A stretch of 64,000 nt of DNA, from positions 868,001 through 932,000 of the forward strand of contig NZ_BLKW01000002.1 of the NCBI RefSeq assembly GCF_010723305.1. The letters are read 5' to 3'. Shown here piece by piece: positions 10,804 through 20,382 of the stretch (positions within the stretch are counted from its first letter, which is position 1; every line of letters starts with the position of its first letter). The notes beneath the pieces were generated by a model that was given only the letters and a program-made list of their open reading frames with translations, had not been told where the DNA came from and ran no database searches. The translations under genes and the position numbers were made by a program. This DNA comes from Mycobacterium botniense. Lineage in GTDB: Bacteria; Actinomycetota; Actinomycetes; Mycobacteriales; Mycobacteriaceae.

Positions 10804-11701
10804 GGGTGGTCCACACCGCGGCATGAGTGCCGATCACCGCCACCGTCGCATACAGTACCGCGGCGTTGATCTCGCCCTGCGTGCACAGCGACGCGCTGAC
10901 GTGCACGGCGTCCAGTGACGCCTCGGGCAGGATCAGCACCGACGCCCCATACTTCGCGCAGGCCGGGCTCAGCCCGGAGCCGGGCAGGCTGGGCGCCGCC
11001 AGCAGCATCAACGGGCCGCCGCGGGCCGCGGACTCGTCGCGATAGCGGGCGGCGATGCCCTCGGCCAGCAGGCCCAGCAGCATATAACCACTGCCGGTGA
11101 ATGTCCCCGGCTCACCCAGCGACGCCCGGGTCAGCTGGGTACCGTCGGCGCGCCAGGCCGCCACGCTGGTGGTTTTAACGACCAGACCGGTGTCGTTTTT
11201 GTTGGTCGGCAACATCCCCACCGGAAACGCCGCCGGGTAGGCCGCCGCCGTGCCCGCGATCCGGTCCCGCGGCGAGTAGAGATACACCCCGCGCACCGCG
11301 CTGCGGTCTTTCAGCGGGCCCAGACACACTGTGCCGGTGAGCCGGTCGGGCGCCGGCGCAGACAGCGCCGCCGCGATGGCCTTGGGCCCTCCGATCGTGG
11401 CGTCGCAACTGCCGATGCCGGTGGCTTCCAGGGGGTGCGCCAGCGCGCCGTAGAGGCCGAAGCGAATGTCTTGGGGTTTCGCGTGCGGGGACGCCGGATC
11501 GGTTGCGGTGGCGTCGACGTCGACCAGTACGTAGTCGCCGCCCCAGCGCAGGTTAGCCACCTGGATGTGGTAGCCCAGCACCGTCAGCGACTCGCCGAGG
11601 CGAACGGCCGGGGCGCCGTAGACGCTGCGCTGCCCGGAGCCGGTGCAGGCGCCCAGACCCAGCGCCGCCACCACAAGGGTCATCGCGAGGAGAGCCCGCA
11701 T
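10796..11701 (-). CDS. Probable exported lipoprotein (Rv0381c position)
   Basis: 301 residues. The N-terminus MRALLAMTLVVAALGLGAC is a short signal peptide ending in a lipobox (LGAC), so the mature protein would be acylated at Cys19 and held on the outer face of the membrane. The remainder has no domain I recognise; two further cysteine pairs could form disulfides after export. It lies three bases after pyrE and overlaps the methyltransferase gene, so it is part of the pyrE run. Function unknown. Confidence 0.75.
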   Translation of the reverse strand: MRALLAMTLVVAALGLGACTGSGQRSVYGAPAVRLGESLTVLGYHIQVANLRWGGDYVLVDVDATATDPASPHAKPQDIRFGLYGALAHPLEATGIGSCDATIGGPKAIAAALSAPAPDRLTGTVCLGPLKDRSAVRGVYLYSPRDRIAGTAAAYPAAFPVGMLPTNKNDTGLVVKTTSVAAWRADGTQLTRASLGEPGTFTGSGYMLLGLLAEGIAARYRDESAARGGPLMLLAAPSLPGSGLSPACAKYGASVLILPEASLDAVHVSASLCTQGEINAAVLYATVAVIGTHAAVWTTHG

Positions 11702-11703
11702 CG

Positions 11704-12381
11704 CTAGCGGATCGGTGGCGTGTGTGACGGCTCAGCCGCTGTCAGGCCCAGATCCGCCAGGCCAAGCACGCTGCGATAGGCCAGTCCCTCGGCCTGGATC
11801 GCCGCAGCGGCACCGGTATCGCGGTCCACCACGGTGGCGACGCCGACGACCTCGCCGCCGGCTTCCCGCACGGCCCGCACCGCCTGTAACGCCGAGGCCC
11901 CGGTGGTGCTGGTGTCGTCCACTACCAGGACCCGACGCCCGGTTACCTCGGCCCCTTCGATAAGCCGTTGCATGCCATGAGTTTTCACCGATTTGCGCAC
12001 GACGAAAGCGTCGATGGGGCGGCCTGGTGCGTGCATGACGGCGACCGCGACCGGATCGGCGCCCAGGGTCAGGCCACCGACCGCCGCGTAGTCCCAGTCG
12101 TCGGTGAGTTGGCGTATCAGCCGGCCGATCAACGGGGCCGCCCGATGGTGCAAAGTGGCGCGGCGCACATCGACGTAATAGTCGGCTCGCTGACCCGACG
12201 ACAGGATGAAACGGCCGCGCACCACCGACAGCCGGCGCACCAGCTCAGCCAATTCGTCGCGGTCGGCCGCAGCGAGCCGCGGCCCGGTTGGCCCGGCTTC
12301 CTCGCGGGGCCTGACACGGCGCGCGTCCTCCCCCAGCCGAGGCTGTCGGCCCGGCTGCTCGCCCGACCTAAGTGCGGCCAC
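11704..12381 (-). CDS. pyrE: Orotate phosphoribosyltransferase
   Basis: The core matches PyrE: the PRPP-binding loop is [15 protein letters not shown], and [11 protein letters not shown] is the catalytic flexible loop. It converts orotate and PRPP to OMP in pyrimidine synthesis. Read from the only ATG (12381) the protein has 225 residues, about 45 more at the N-terminus than H37Rv PyrE as I recall it; the family core begins near [13 protein letters not shown]. No ATG or GTG lies at that point, only a TTG at 12255, so either the start is a TTG or this species has an N-terminal extension overlapping the SDR gene. Confidence 0.88.
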   Translation of the reverse strand: MAALRSGEQPGRQPRLGEDARRVRPREEAGPTGPRLAAADRDELAELVRRLSVVRGRFILSSGQRADYYVDVRRATLHHRAAPLIGRLIRQLTDDWDYAAVGGLTLGADPVAVAVMHAPGRPIDAFVVRKSVKTHGMQRLIEGAEVTGRRVLVVDDTSTTGASALQAVRAVREAGGEVVGVATVVDRDTGAAAAIQAEGLAYRSVLGLADLGLTAAEPSHTPPIR

Positions 12382-13144
12382 GGCCCCGACCGATCACATT
12401 GGTGGCAACACGCACCAGGTTTCGCGGCACCAACCGTCCAGCCGCGACCATCGCCTTGTACTGCACCCCCGGGATGCTGATCACCTTGCCGCGGGCGATG
12501 TCGGCCAGGCTTGCCCGGATCACGTCGTCGACCTCAAGCCACAGAAATGACGGCAGCGATGTCATATCGATACCGGCGCGGCGATGGAATTCGGTGTGCA
12601 CGAAACCCGGGCATACCGCATGAACACCCACCCCCGTGCCTTTCAACCCGCGGGCCAAACCTTCGGTGAAGGCCACCACCCAGGCCTTAGACGCCGAATA
12701 CGTCGATCCCCGCCCGGGCAGCAGCCCGGCCACGCTGGCCACGTTGATCACGGTACCGGCGCCGGCGTCGAGCATGGCCGGCAACGCGGCCCGTGTCAGT
12801 TCCATCACCGCGGTCACATTGACATCCAGCTGCGCGTGCAGCAGGGCCGGATCGGCTGTCCAAAATTCACCCGATGTGCCGAAGCCGGCGTTGTTCACCA
12901 AAACCCGCACCCCGGCGCTGAGCCGGTCGGCCACCGTGGCGCGGCCAGCCGAATCAGCCAGATCAGCGGGCAAAACCTCGACACAACGGCCGGCTTCGTC
13001 ACGCAACTCACCCGCCAGCCGCGCCAACCGACGGGTGTCCCGGGCGACCAGCACCAGATCGTAGCCGTCGGCGGCATACCGTCGCGCGAAACCTGCGCCG
13101 ATCCCGGAGGTGGGCCCGGTGATCAGGGCAACACGGCCAGCCAT
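12368..13144 (-). CDS. Short-chain dehydrogenase/reductase
   Basis: 258 residues from the ATG at 13144 (a GTG directly before it is also possible). The Rossmann NAD(P) motif is [12 protein letters not shown], the NNAG motif follows, and the catalytic residues are in YSASK with the upstream serine in NVASVAGLL. The C-terminal region resembles the DltE-like mycobacterial SDR group. The substrate cannot be read from sequence. It precedes pyrE with an overlap of 14 bases; I do not recall a corresponding gene at this place in H37Rv, so it is an addition here. Confidence 0.8.
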   Translation of the reverse strand: MAGRVALITGPTSGIGAGFARRYAADGYDLVLVARDTRRLARLAGELRDEAGRCVEVLPADLADSAGRATVADRLSAGVRVLVNNAGFGTSGEFWTADPALLHAQLDVNVTAVMELTRAALPAMLDAGAGTVINVASVAGLLPGRGSTYSASKAWVVAFTEGLARGLKGTGVGVHAVCPGFVHTEFHRRAGIDMTSLPSFLWLEVDDVIRASLADIARGKVISIPGVQYKAMVAAGRLVPRNLVRVATNVIGRGRGRT

Positions 13145-13219
13145 CACCGACAGCGTAGCGAACGCGGTGACCGGTCCGATGCGGGCCGAGACGGATCCGG
13201 ACCGCCGCCGGTGCGGCTA

Positions 13220-14122
13220 TCAGCGCAGGTGATGCGCGGCCTGATGACCATTACGCGCCGACGGTGGGGGGCTCTGCCCAGCTCGGGAGCGGCCCTCCTC
13301 GCGGGCAGTGAAGTCACCACGCGGCAGGTCGCGGTGGGCGGGTCCGCCGTGCGACGGTTCGCGGGATTCCCCGCGCGGCGGCTCGCGGTGGCTCATCTCG
13401 GGGCGGGCCGCGCCTTGGCCGCGCCGCGGCACCGCATCTGCGCGGCCAGCCGGCGCCAGCGGACGGCTCGGTGCTGCGTTACGCCGCGCTGCCGGCTGAG
13501 ATGCCATGGCCTGAGGTGTGGGTGGCAATACCCGCAGCAAGTCGTTGAACTGGCGCACCGTGCGCAATCCCTCGTCCCAGTCGGCCCGGGTGCTGGAGAT
13601 CGGCATGCTGACCAATGTCCAGTTCTCCTCGTTCCACATGATCTCGGCACAGTCGGGTGCGGTGTGCGCGAAGGTGACCATGCGCCGGTCGCAGGCCCGC
13701 CGGGCGGCATCGAGGTTGGTGGAGTACACCATCCGCGGTCCGATCGCCCCGAGCAGCCACGTGTCGCTTTCGCGGGGCTCTTTCAGCCCTTTGAGCCGCA
13801 TATCGAGGACGACGTTGGTGCCCACCTTGCGGTGCAGCGCGATCACCGTGGCCACTTCTTCGAGATCAAAGATGTAGACGGCCTCCCCGCGAATCTGGCC
13901 CAGGACCACGTTTTTTGCCGGCACATCACCAACGGTCGAGATCACCCCGCGTGTCCAGCGTTTGACCAAGTCGGCGGATTCCGGCTCGTAATCGAACCCG
14001 TGCGATCGCGCCCAGGATTTACGGCGCCGGCCGCGCCCACGGCGTCGATCGAGGTCGACGTACAGCAGCACCGCCGCACCGACGAAGCACAGTGCGGACA
14101 GCGTGAACCAGAGCGGAACCAT
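13220..14122 (-). CDS. Conserved membrane-anchored protein of unknown function (Rv0383c ortholog)
   Basis: 300 residues. An N-terminal hydrophobic helix (FTLSALCFVGAAVLLYV) is followed by a basic stretch and a cytoplasmic domain with no domain name known to me. The last 90 residues are low-complexity, rich in Arg, Pro, Gly and Glu, with repeated REP/RDLPRGD-like segments that suggest a disordered tail. It lies between clpB and the SDR gene, as in H37Rv where the equivalent is Rv0383c. No enzymatic motif is visible. Confidence 0.7.
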   Translation of the reverse strand: MVPLWFTLSALCFVGAAVLLYVDLDRRRGRGRRRKSWARSHGFDYEPESADLVKRWTRGVISTVGDVPAKNVVLGQIRGEAVYIFDLEEVATVIALHRKVGTNVVLDMRLKGLKEPRESDTWLLGAIGPRMVYSTNLDAARRACDRRMVTFAHTAPDCAEIMWNEENWTLVSMPISSTRADWDEGLRTVRQFNDLLRVLPPTPQAMASQPAARRNAAPSRPLAPAGRADAVPRRGQGAARPEMSHREPPRGESREPSHGGPAHRDLPRGDFTAREEGRSRAGQSPPPSARNGHQAAHHLR

Positions 14123-14239
14123 CCCACGTAGCCTATCGGTTGTGAGCCCGGAACCGGACGGGCTCGCAGGTCACAACCCCGCATCAGCCTCGTGACAGCA
14201 CGGCCGAGGCGTGCCCCGGCGGCAGGGACGAGTGTCGTC

Positions 14240-16786
14240 TCAGCCCAAAATCAGCGAGTCACCGTCGGGACTGACGTTCACCGGCACGGTGTCGCCGTCG
14301 TGCACCTGCCCGGCGAGCAGCATCTTGGCCAGCTGATCACCGATGGCCTGCTGCACTAGCCGCCGCAGCGGACGCGCCCCATAGACCGGGTCGAAGCCAC
14401 GTTTGGCCAGCCATTGCTTGGCCGCCAGCGACACCTGCAGCTGGAGCCGCCGCTGGGCCAGCCGTTTCTGCAGCTGGGCCAGCTGGATGTCAACAATCTG
14501 GACCAGCTCTTCCGGCTTGAGCGGGTCGAAGATCAGCACGTCGTCGAGCCGGTTGATGAATTCGGGCTTGAACGTCGCCCGCACCGCGGCCATCACCTGC
14601 TCCTCGGTGCCGCCCGAGCCCAGGTTGGACGTCAGGATCAGGATGGTGTTGCGGAAATCGACGGTGCGTCCCTGCCCGTCGGTGAGCCGGCCCTCGTCAA
14701 GGACCTGCAGCAGCACGTCGAACACATCTTGGTGCGCCTTCTCGATCTCGTCGAACAGCACGACGGTGTACGGACGCCGGCGCACCGCCTCGGTGAGCTG
14801 GCCGCCTTCCTCGTAGCCGACATAGCCCGGTGGGGCGCCGATCAGCCGCGCCACCGAGTGACGCTCGCCGTATTCGCTCATGTCGATACGCACCATTGCG
14901 CGCTCGTCGTCGAACAAGAACTCCGCCAGCGCCTTGGCCAGCTCGGTTTTGCCGACGCCGGTGGGGCCCAGGAACATGAACGCCCCGGTCGGCCGGTTGG
15001 GGTCGGCGACGCCGGCCCGGCTGCGGCGCACCGCGTCCGAGACCGCGAGCACGGCTTTCCGCTGCCCGACGACGCGCTTGGCCAGCTCGTCTTCCATGCG
15101 CAGCAACTTGGTGGTCTCACCTTCCAGCAGCCGCCCCGCCGGGATCCCGGTCCACGACGACACCACCTCGGCGATGTCATCGGGGCCGACCTCTTCTTTG
15201 AGCATCATGGCTTCCCGCGCCTGGGCCTGCGGCAGCGCGGCATCGAGCTTTTTCTCCAGCTCCGGGATGCGCCCGTAGCGCAGCTCAGCGGCCTTGGCCA
15301 GATCGCCGTCACGCTCGGCACGCTCGGACTCGCCGCGCAGGATTTCCAGCTGTTCTTTGAGCTCGCGCACGGTGTCGATGGCGTTCTTCTCGTTCTGCCA
15401 GCGGGTAGTGAGCTCAGCCAACCGTTCTTTGTGGTCGGCCAGTTCGGCGCGCAGCTTTTCCAGCCGTTCTTTGGAGGCTTCATCCTCTTCTTTGGCCAGG
15501 GCCATCTCCTCGATCTCCAGCCGCCGCACCAGCCGCTCCACCTCGTCGATTTCAACGGGGCGCGAGTCGATTTCCATGCGCAGGCGGCTGGCCGCCTCAT
15601 CGACCAGGTCGATGGCCTTGTCCGGCAGGAAACGCGCGGTGATGTAGCGGTCGGAGAGTGTGGCCGCGGCCACCAGCGCCGAGTCGGTGATACGCACGCC
15701 GTGATGCACCTCGTAGCGGTCTTTGAGGCCACGCAGGATGCCGATGGTGTCCTCCACCGACGGCTCACCGACATAGACCTGCTGGAAGCGCCGTTCCAGG
15801 GCGGCGTCCTTCTCGATGTGCTTGCGGTACTCATCGAGTGTGGTGGCGCCGACCAGCCGCAGCTCACCACGGGCCAGCATCGGCTTGATCATGTTGCCGG
15901 CGTCCATCGCGCCTTCGCCGGTCGCCCCGGCGCCCACGATGGTGTGTAGCTCATCGATGAACGTGATGATCTGCCCGGCCGAGGCCTTGATGTCGTCGAG
16001 CACGGCCTTCAGCCGTTCCTCGAATTCGCCGCGGTATTTCGAGCCGGCGACCATCGAGCCCAGGTCCAGCGCGATGATCTTCTTGTCGCGCAGGCTTTCC
16101 GGCACATCGCCGGCGACGATACGTTGCGCCAAACCCTCCACGATGGCCGTCTTGCCGACACCCGGTTCGCCGATGAGCACCGGGTTGTTTTTGGTCCGCC
16201 GCGACAGTACCTGGATGACGCGGCGAATCTCGGTGTCACGCCCGATGACGGGGTCGAGTTTTCCTTCGCGCGCCGCCGCGGTCAGGTCGGTGGAGTATTT
16301 CTCCAGCGCCTGGTAGGTGGCCTCCGGGTCGGGGCTGGTAACCCGGGCGCTGCCGCGGACCTTGACGAACGCGTCCCGCAGCGCCTGCGGGGACGCGCCG
16401 TGACCGTTCAGTATCTTGGCGACGTCGGAGTCGCCGGTGGCCAGGCCGACCAGCAGATGCTCGGTGGAAACGTACTGGTCGTCCATCTCGGTCGCCAGCT
16501 GCTGGGCGGCGTTGAGCGCCGCCAGAGACTCCCGGGACAGCTGCGGCTGCGCGCTGGCTCCGGTGATCTGCGGTAGCCGGTCGAGCAAGCGCTGCGTCTC
16601 AGCGCGGATGGTGGCGGGCACGACGCCGACAGCCTCCAGCAGCGGCGCGGCGATCCCGTCGGTCTGCGTGAGCAATGCCATCAGCAGATGAGCGGGCCGG
16701 ATCTCTGGGTTACCGGCGGCCGACGCCGCCTGGAGCGCCGAGGTGAGCGCCGCTTGCGTCTTAGTTGTCGGGTTGAACGAGTCCAC
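14240..16786 (-). CDS. clpB: ATP-dependent disaggregase ClpB
   Basis: 848 residues from a GTG at 16786 ([14 protein letters not shown]), which reproduces the N-terminus and length I recall for M. tuberculosis ClpB; an ATG four codons upstream is possible. Order: N domain, AAA-1 with GEPGVGKTA and FIDELHT, the long M-domain coiled coil, and AAA-2 with GPTGVGKTE and LFDEIEKAH. It works with DnaK-DnaJ-GrpE to pull proteins out of aggregates. A HAIR box upstream implies HspR repression shared with the dnaK operon. Nothing is missing. Confidence 0.97.
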   Translation of the reverse strand: MDSFNPTTKTQAALTSALQAASAAGNPEIRPAHLLMALLTQTDGIAAPLLEAVGVVPATIRAETQRLLDRLPQITGASAQPQLSRESLAALNAAQQLATEMDDQYVSTEHLLVGLATGDSDVAKILNGHGASPQALRDAFVKVRGSARVTSPDPEATYQALEKYSTDLTAAAREGKLDPVIGRDTEIRRVIQVLSRRTKNNPVLIGEPGVGKTAIVEGLAQRIVAGDVPESLRDKKIIALDLGSMVAGSKYRGEFEERLKAVLDDIKASAGQIITFIDELHTIVGAGATGEGAMDAGNMIKPMLARGELRLVGATTLDEYRKHIEKDAALERRFQQVYVGEPSVEDTIGILRGLKDRYEVHHGVRITDSALVAAATLSDRYITARFLPDKAIDLVDEAASRLRMEIDSRPVEIDEVERLVRRLEIEEMALAKEEDEASKERLEKLRAELADHKERLAELTTRWQNEKNAIDTVRELKEQLEILRGESERAERDGDLAKAAELRYGRIPELEKKLDAALPQAQAREAMMLKEEVGPDDIAEVVSSWTGIPAGRLLEGETTKLLRMEDELAKRVVGQRKAVLAVSDAVRRSRAGVADPNRPTGAFMFLGPTGVGKTELAKALAEFLFDDERAMVRIDMSEYGERHSVARLIGAPPGYVGYEEGGQLTEAVRRRPYTVVLFDEIEKAHQDVFDVLLQVLDEGRLTDGQGRTVDFRNTILILTSNLGSGGTEEQVMAAVRATFKPEFINRLDDVLIFDPLKPEELVQIVDIQLAQLQKRLAQRRLQLQVSLAAKQWLAKRGFDPVYGARPLRRLVQQAIGDQLAKMLLAGQVHDGDTVPVNVSPDGDSLILG

Positions 16787-16854
16787 AACAGCCTCCATCC
16801 GGGGTCATAACCGAGGTATCGACAATGCTTGTCGCGATGTTCAACGCCGTAAAT

Positions 16855-16875
16855 GTTGAGTCTGTTCCGCTCAAG
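16855..16875. promoter_or_regulatory. HAIR box (HspR operator) of clpB
   Basis: The sequence reads GTTGAGT, seven bases, GCTCAAG, against the HspR-associated inverted repeat consensus CTTGAGT-N7-ACTCAAG: one mismatch in each arm. It lies about 70 bases upstream of the clpB start, where HspR repression is expected. The same pattern occurs twice in front of dnaK. Confidence 0.85.
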
Positions 16876-17006
16876 TTTAGCCCGGTTTCGGTCGCCGGGC
16901 GTGCCAACAAGGTCGTCGAGGGCCGGCCGAGCTGCCGGAGAATCGGTGTGCACGCCGACTGGCGGGTCTGATCCGGAGGATTTGTCGGTCGGCTACGGTT
17001 CTCGGA

Positions 17007-17678
17007 GTGGCAACGAGCTGGGGTTCGGCGCTGACCGGGCTTATTTCCCTTGCGCTGGTGATCGCCCTGTCGCCGCTGTCGATCATCCCGGCGGTGCTGG
17101 TATTGCACACACCGCGGCCACGGCCCACCAGCCTCACCTTCCTTGGCGGCTGGCTGGTGTCGCTTGTCACGCTGACAGCGATTTTCGTCGAAGCCTCCGG
17201 GCTGCTCGGCGGCTTGCACCGGTCGCCGCCGGCGTGGGCGTCGTGGCTGCGGATCGTCGTGGGCGCGGTGCTCATCGTGTTCGGCGTTCTCCGGTGGCTG
17301 ACGCGCCGCCGTCACACGCACACACCGGCGTGGATGCGGTCGCTCACCAACCTCACTCCTGTTCGCGCCGCAGCCATCGGGGCCGTGCTGGCCGTAGTGC
17401 GTCCCGAGGTGCTGTTGATTTGCGCGGCAGCCGGTTTGGCGATCGGCAGCGCGGGGCTGGGTGCCACGCGGGCCTGGATGTCGGCGGCCATCTTCGCCGC
17501 CGTCGCCGCGTCGACGGTCGCGGTCCCGGTACTGGCCTACGCCGGGGCCGGCGAGCGCCTCGAGCGACCGCTGGCCCGGCTCAAGGAATGGATGGACCGG
17601 CACAATGCCGCGCTACTGGCGGCCATCCTGATCCTCATCGGATTGCTGGTGTTGTACAAGGGAATTCATTACCTGTAA
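17007..17678 (+). CDS. GAP-family (Sap-like) multi-pass membrane protein
   Basis: 223 residues from a GTG. About six hydrophobic segments are visible, in the LysE/GAP layout: LISLALVIALSPLSIIPAVL at the start, then LVSLVTLTAIF, LRIVVGAVLIVFGVL, AAAIGAVLAVVRPEVLL and a final ILILIGLLVLYKGI. The LSPLSIIP segment near the N-terminus is typical of GAP proteins, some of which (Sap) take part in glycolipid export in mycobacteria. The cargo here is unknown. It is transcribed divergently from clpB and may be in one unit with the flavohemoglobin gene about 100 bases downstream. Confidence 0.72.
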   Translation: MATSWGSALTGLISLALVIALSPLSIIPAVLVLHTPRPRPTSLTFLGGWLVSLVTLTAIFVEASGLLGGLHRSPPAWASWLRIVVGAVLIVFGVLRWLTRRRHTHTPAWMRSLTNLTPVRAAAIGAVLAVVRPEVLLICAAAGLAIGSAGLGATRAWMSAAIFAAVAASTVAVPVLAYAGAGERLERPLARLKEWMDRHNAALLAAILILIGLLVLYKGIHYL

Positions 17679-17781
17679 GTTACCTGTCAGTAGCGACCGC
17701 CCAAGCCCGGGCCAGTGCGGCGCGCCGTGCGCGATCGGCTCGGCTTCGCCGGGTGGCGCCAGCGGCTTAAGATCGGGGCCC

Positions 17782-18942
17782 GTGGGCCTGGAGGACCGCG
17801 ATGCGCTGCGGGTGCTGCATGCCGCGATCGACCCCGGTGACAACGACCTGGTCCGCCGCTTCTACACCCACTGGTTTGCTCTGGACGTCTCGGTGCGTGA
17901 CCTGTTTCCCCCGGACATGCACAGTCAGCGGGCCGCCTTCGCCCACGCCCTGCACTGGGTGTACGGCGAACTGGCCGCGCACCGCGCTCAGGAGCCGGTG
18001 GCGTTTTTGGCCCAGCTCGGCCGCGACCACCGCAAATACGGTGTGACCGAGGCGCACTACCAGACTCTGCGCCGGGCGCTGTATGCGACGCTGCGCAGTG
18101 AGTTAAGCGACGTGTGGACCGAGGCTCTCGACGACGCGGCCCGCCAGTCACTGAACCTGATCACCGGGGTGATGAGTGGGGCCGCCGACGCCGAAGACGG
18201 GCCTGCCTGGTGGGAGGGGACGGTGGTCGAGCACATGCGGGTGTCGCGCGACCTGGCAGTGGTGCGGCTCTACCTGGACCGCCCGCTGCCCTACCACCCC
18301 GGGCAGTACGTGAACGTCGCGATACCCCAGTGCCCGCGGCGGTGGCGTTACCTGACCCCGGCCATCCCGCCCGACGAGAACGGCGCCATCGAATTCCATG
18401 TGCGGGCGGTCCCGGGCGGCCTGGTCAGCTCGGCGATCGTCAGTGAGACACGGCCCGGCGACCGGTGGCGGCTGTCCAGCCCGCATGGCAGTCTGCAGGT
18501 CGACCGTGACGGCGGCGACGTGTTGATGGTGGCGGGCAGCACCGGCCTCGCGCCGCTGCGCTCGATCATCCTGGATCTCGCCCGCTGGGCGGTGAACCCG
18601 CGGGTGCACGTGTTCTTCGGCGGGCGCTACCCCTGCGAGCTCTACGATCTTCCTACCCTGTGGCAGGTCGCCGCCCAGAACCCGTGGCTGTCGGTCTCAC
18701 CGGTGTCGGAATATCCCGACAACCCCCCGTGGGCCGCCGACTACCCCGATGTCACCCCGCCCCGGGGACTACATGTGCGCCAAACCGGTCGGCTGCCCGA
18801 GGTGGTGAGCCGGTACGGCAGCTGGAGTGACCGGCAAATCCTGATCTGCGGCGGACCGGCCATGGTGCGCGCCACCAAGGCCGCGCTGATCGCCAAAGGC
18901 GCACCGCCGGAGCGTATCCAGCACGACCCACTCTCCGGGTAG
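17782..18942 (+). CDS. Type II flavohemoglobin-like protein (Rv0385 ortholog)
   Basis: 386 residues from a GTG. An N-terminal globin domain (about 1-135) has the proximal heme histidine in LGRDHRKYGV; a ferredoxin-reductase-like part follows with the FAD-binding segment HPGQYVNVAI and the NAD-binding segments MVAGSTGLAPLRS and LICGGPAMV. H37Rv Rv0385 is the described unconventional mycobacterial flavohemoglobin, which lacks the normal NO dioxygenase features and was linked to D-lactate oxidation. RRWRYLTPA stands where classical flavohemoglobins have RQYSL, consistent with the type II group. It adjoins clpB exactly as in H37Rv. Confidence 0.85.
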   Translation: MGLEDRDALRVLHAAIDPGDNDLVRRFYTHWFALDVSVRDLFPPDMHSQRAAFAHALHWVYGELAAHRAQEPVAFLAQLGRDHRKYGVTEAHYQTLRRALYATLRSELSDVWTEALDDAARQSLNLITGVMSGAADAEDGPAWWEGTVVEHMRVSRDLAVVRLYLDRPLPYHPGQYVNVAIPQCPRRWRYLTPAIPPDENGAIEFHVRAVPGGLVSSAIVSETRPGDRWRLSSPHGSLQVDRDGGDVLMVAGSTGLAPLRSIILDLARWAVNPRVHVFFGGRYPCELYDLPTLWQVAAQNPWLSVSPVSEYPDNPPWAADYPDVTPPRGLHVRQTGRLPEVVSRYGSWSDRQILICGGPAMVRATKAALIAKGAPPERIQHDPLSG

Positions 18943-19061
18943 CCGACCGGGGAAGTCCGCGACGCCACACCTCTGCATCAGCCCGCACACCGCCACCATC
19001 TCAACGTCCCGTCGGCACGCCGGTGGGCATCCCTGCCATCGCAGGCTCGTAGTCTGGCTGG

Positions 19062-19952
19062 ATGCATGTCGTCACATTGCGCGATCCCGTGTCCGCGGTG
19101 ACAGCACAGTTTGTGCCGGACGCCGGCATGATCTGCACCTCGCTCAAAGATCGTGGCGCGGAGCTGCTCGGCCAGCGCGGCGGCCTGGACAGCTATGTCG
19201 CGAAGGGCAAGACCATGGGTATCCCGATTCTGTATCCGTGGGCAAACCGACTGGGCGCCAACGTATATACCGTAGAAGGCACAACGGTGACGCTGACCCC
19301 GGGCCAAAACGGTGTGCGGCTGGACCCGAACGGGTTGCCCATTCACGGTGTGTTAGCGGCCTATTCCGGATGGCAGGTGAGAACCGAATCCGCCAGTGAG
19401 CTGACCGCCGAGCTGGACTTCGGTGCGGACCCAAAGTTGTTCGCCAGTTTCCCTTTCCCGCATCTGCTCACGATGACGGTCTCGCTCTTTGCGCGCAACC
19501 TAACGGTGCGGACCACTGTCACTGCGACCGGAGACCAAGGCGTTCCAGTGTGTTTCGGCTTTCACCCCTATCTGCAGCTGCCGGGTGTTCCCCGCGCCGA
19601 CTGGGTCATCGAAACACCGCCGCTACGCCACCTGCTGCTGGACCACCAAGGACTGCCTACCGGCCAGAAAACGGAACAACCCGCAGCTTGTGAAAGACTG
19701 GGCGACAAGGCCTTTGACGACGGATACGATCAGGTCGCCGACGGCTCTGTTTTCGCCGTTTCCGGTGGCGGCCGCCGTCTGGAAGTCCACTTCGAACAGG
19801 GCTATCCGGCTGCGCAGATTTTCGCGCCGACAAGCGAAGACGTGGTGTGTTTCGAACCAATGACGGCACCCGCCGACGCATTGCGCCGCGGTGGCTACCG
19901 GCTCGCACGCCGAGGAGAACCCGCCGCCGCCGTGTTCGCGATCCGCGTCTAA
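19062..19952 (+). CDS. Aldose 1-epimerase family protein
   Basis: 296 residues with the galactose-mutarotase-like fold. The two expected histidines are in GLPIHGVL (near residue 90) and CFGFHPYLQLP (near 170), and the catalytic glutamate is in VCFEPMTAP near residue 265. Enzymes of this family interconvert alpha and beta anomers of sugars or act on hexose-6-phosphates; the substrate is not evident. It stands alone between the flavohemoglobin gene and the convergent hspR, at the place where synteny with H37Rv breaks. Confidence 0.85.
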   Translation: MHVVTLRDPVSAVTAQFVPDAGMICTSLKDRGAELLGQRGGLDSYVAKGKTMGIPILYPWANRLGANVYTVEGTTVTLTPGQNGVRLDPNGLPIHGVLAAYSGWQVRTESASELTAELDFGADPKLFASFPFPHLLTMTVSLFARNLTVRTTVTATGDQGVPVCFGFHPYLQLPGVPRADWVIETPPLRHLLLDHQGLPTGQKTEQPAACERLGDKAFDDGYDQVADGSVFAVSGGGRRLEVHFEQGYPAAQIFAPTSEDVVCFEPMTAPADALRRGGYRLARRGEPAAAVFAIRV

Positions 19953-20010
19953 ACCGGCCGGCGACCCAGGGCCACGTGCCACCAGTTGAGCGAGGAACCG
20001 ACCAGCTCAA

Positions 20011-20382
20011 CTACCGCCGCGGCTGCCAGACCACCAACGCGGTGCTCTTGGGTAACAGCGCCAGATCACGGCGGCGGCTGGCCCGCAAAGCTTCCAGCTC
20101 CGCGGTCATCTCCTTGATCCGCGCCTGCAGCGCCTCAACCTGGTTGGTGAGCTCGATGATCCGCTTGATCCCGGCAAGATTGACACCCTCGTCTTGGGAG
20201 AGCCGCTGCACCTCGCGGAGCAGCTCGATGTCACGTTCCGAATACCGCCGCCCCCCACCGGAACTCCGCCGCGGGGTCACCAGCCCGAGCCGGTCGTAGG
20301 TGCGTAGCGTCTGCGCGTGCATCCCGGCCAGCTCGGCGGCCACCGAGATCAGGAAGGTGCGGGAATCGTCTTTTTGACTCAT
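20011..20382 (-). CDS. hspR: Heat-shock repressor HspR (MerR family)
   Basis: 123 residues from the ATG at 20382, which overlaps the dnaJ stop (ATGA). The MerR helix-turn-helix reads [25 protein letters not shown], followed by [14 protein letters not shown] and a coiled-coil segment. The C-terminus [13 protein letters not shown] matches mycobacterial HspR. It binds HAIR boxes upstream of dnaK and clpB, with DnaK as co-repressor, giving feedback on chaperone levels. It is the last gene of the dnaK operon. Confidence 0.96.
   Translation of the reverse strand: MSQKDDSRTFLISVAAELAGMHAQTLRTYDRLGLVTPRRSSGGGRRYSERDIELLREVQRLSQDEGVNLAGIKRIIELTNQVEALQARIKEMTAELEALRASRRRDLALLPKSTALVVWQPRR

Noticed and set aside
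12584..14131. Plus-strand open frame crossing the SDR and Rv0383c-like genes
   Set aside because: It spans two minus-strand genes and their gap, and shows no domain.
14414..15949. Plus-strand open frame of about 510 residues opposite clpB
   Set aside because: It is the shadow of the conserved clpB reading frame and has no recognisable domain.
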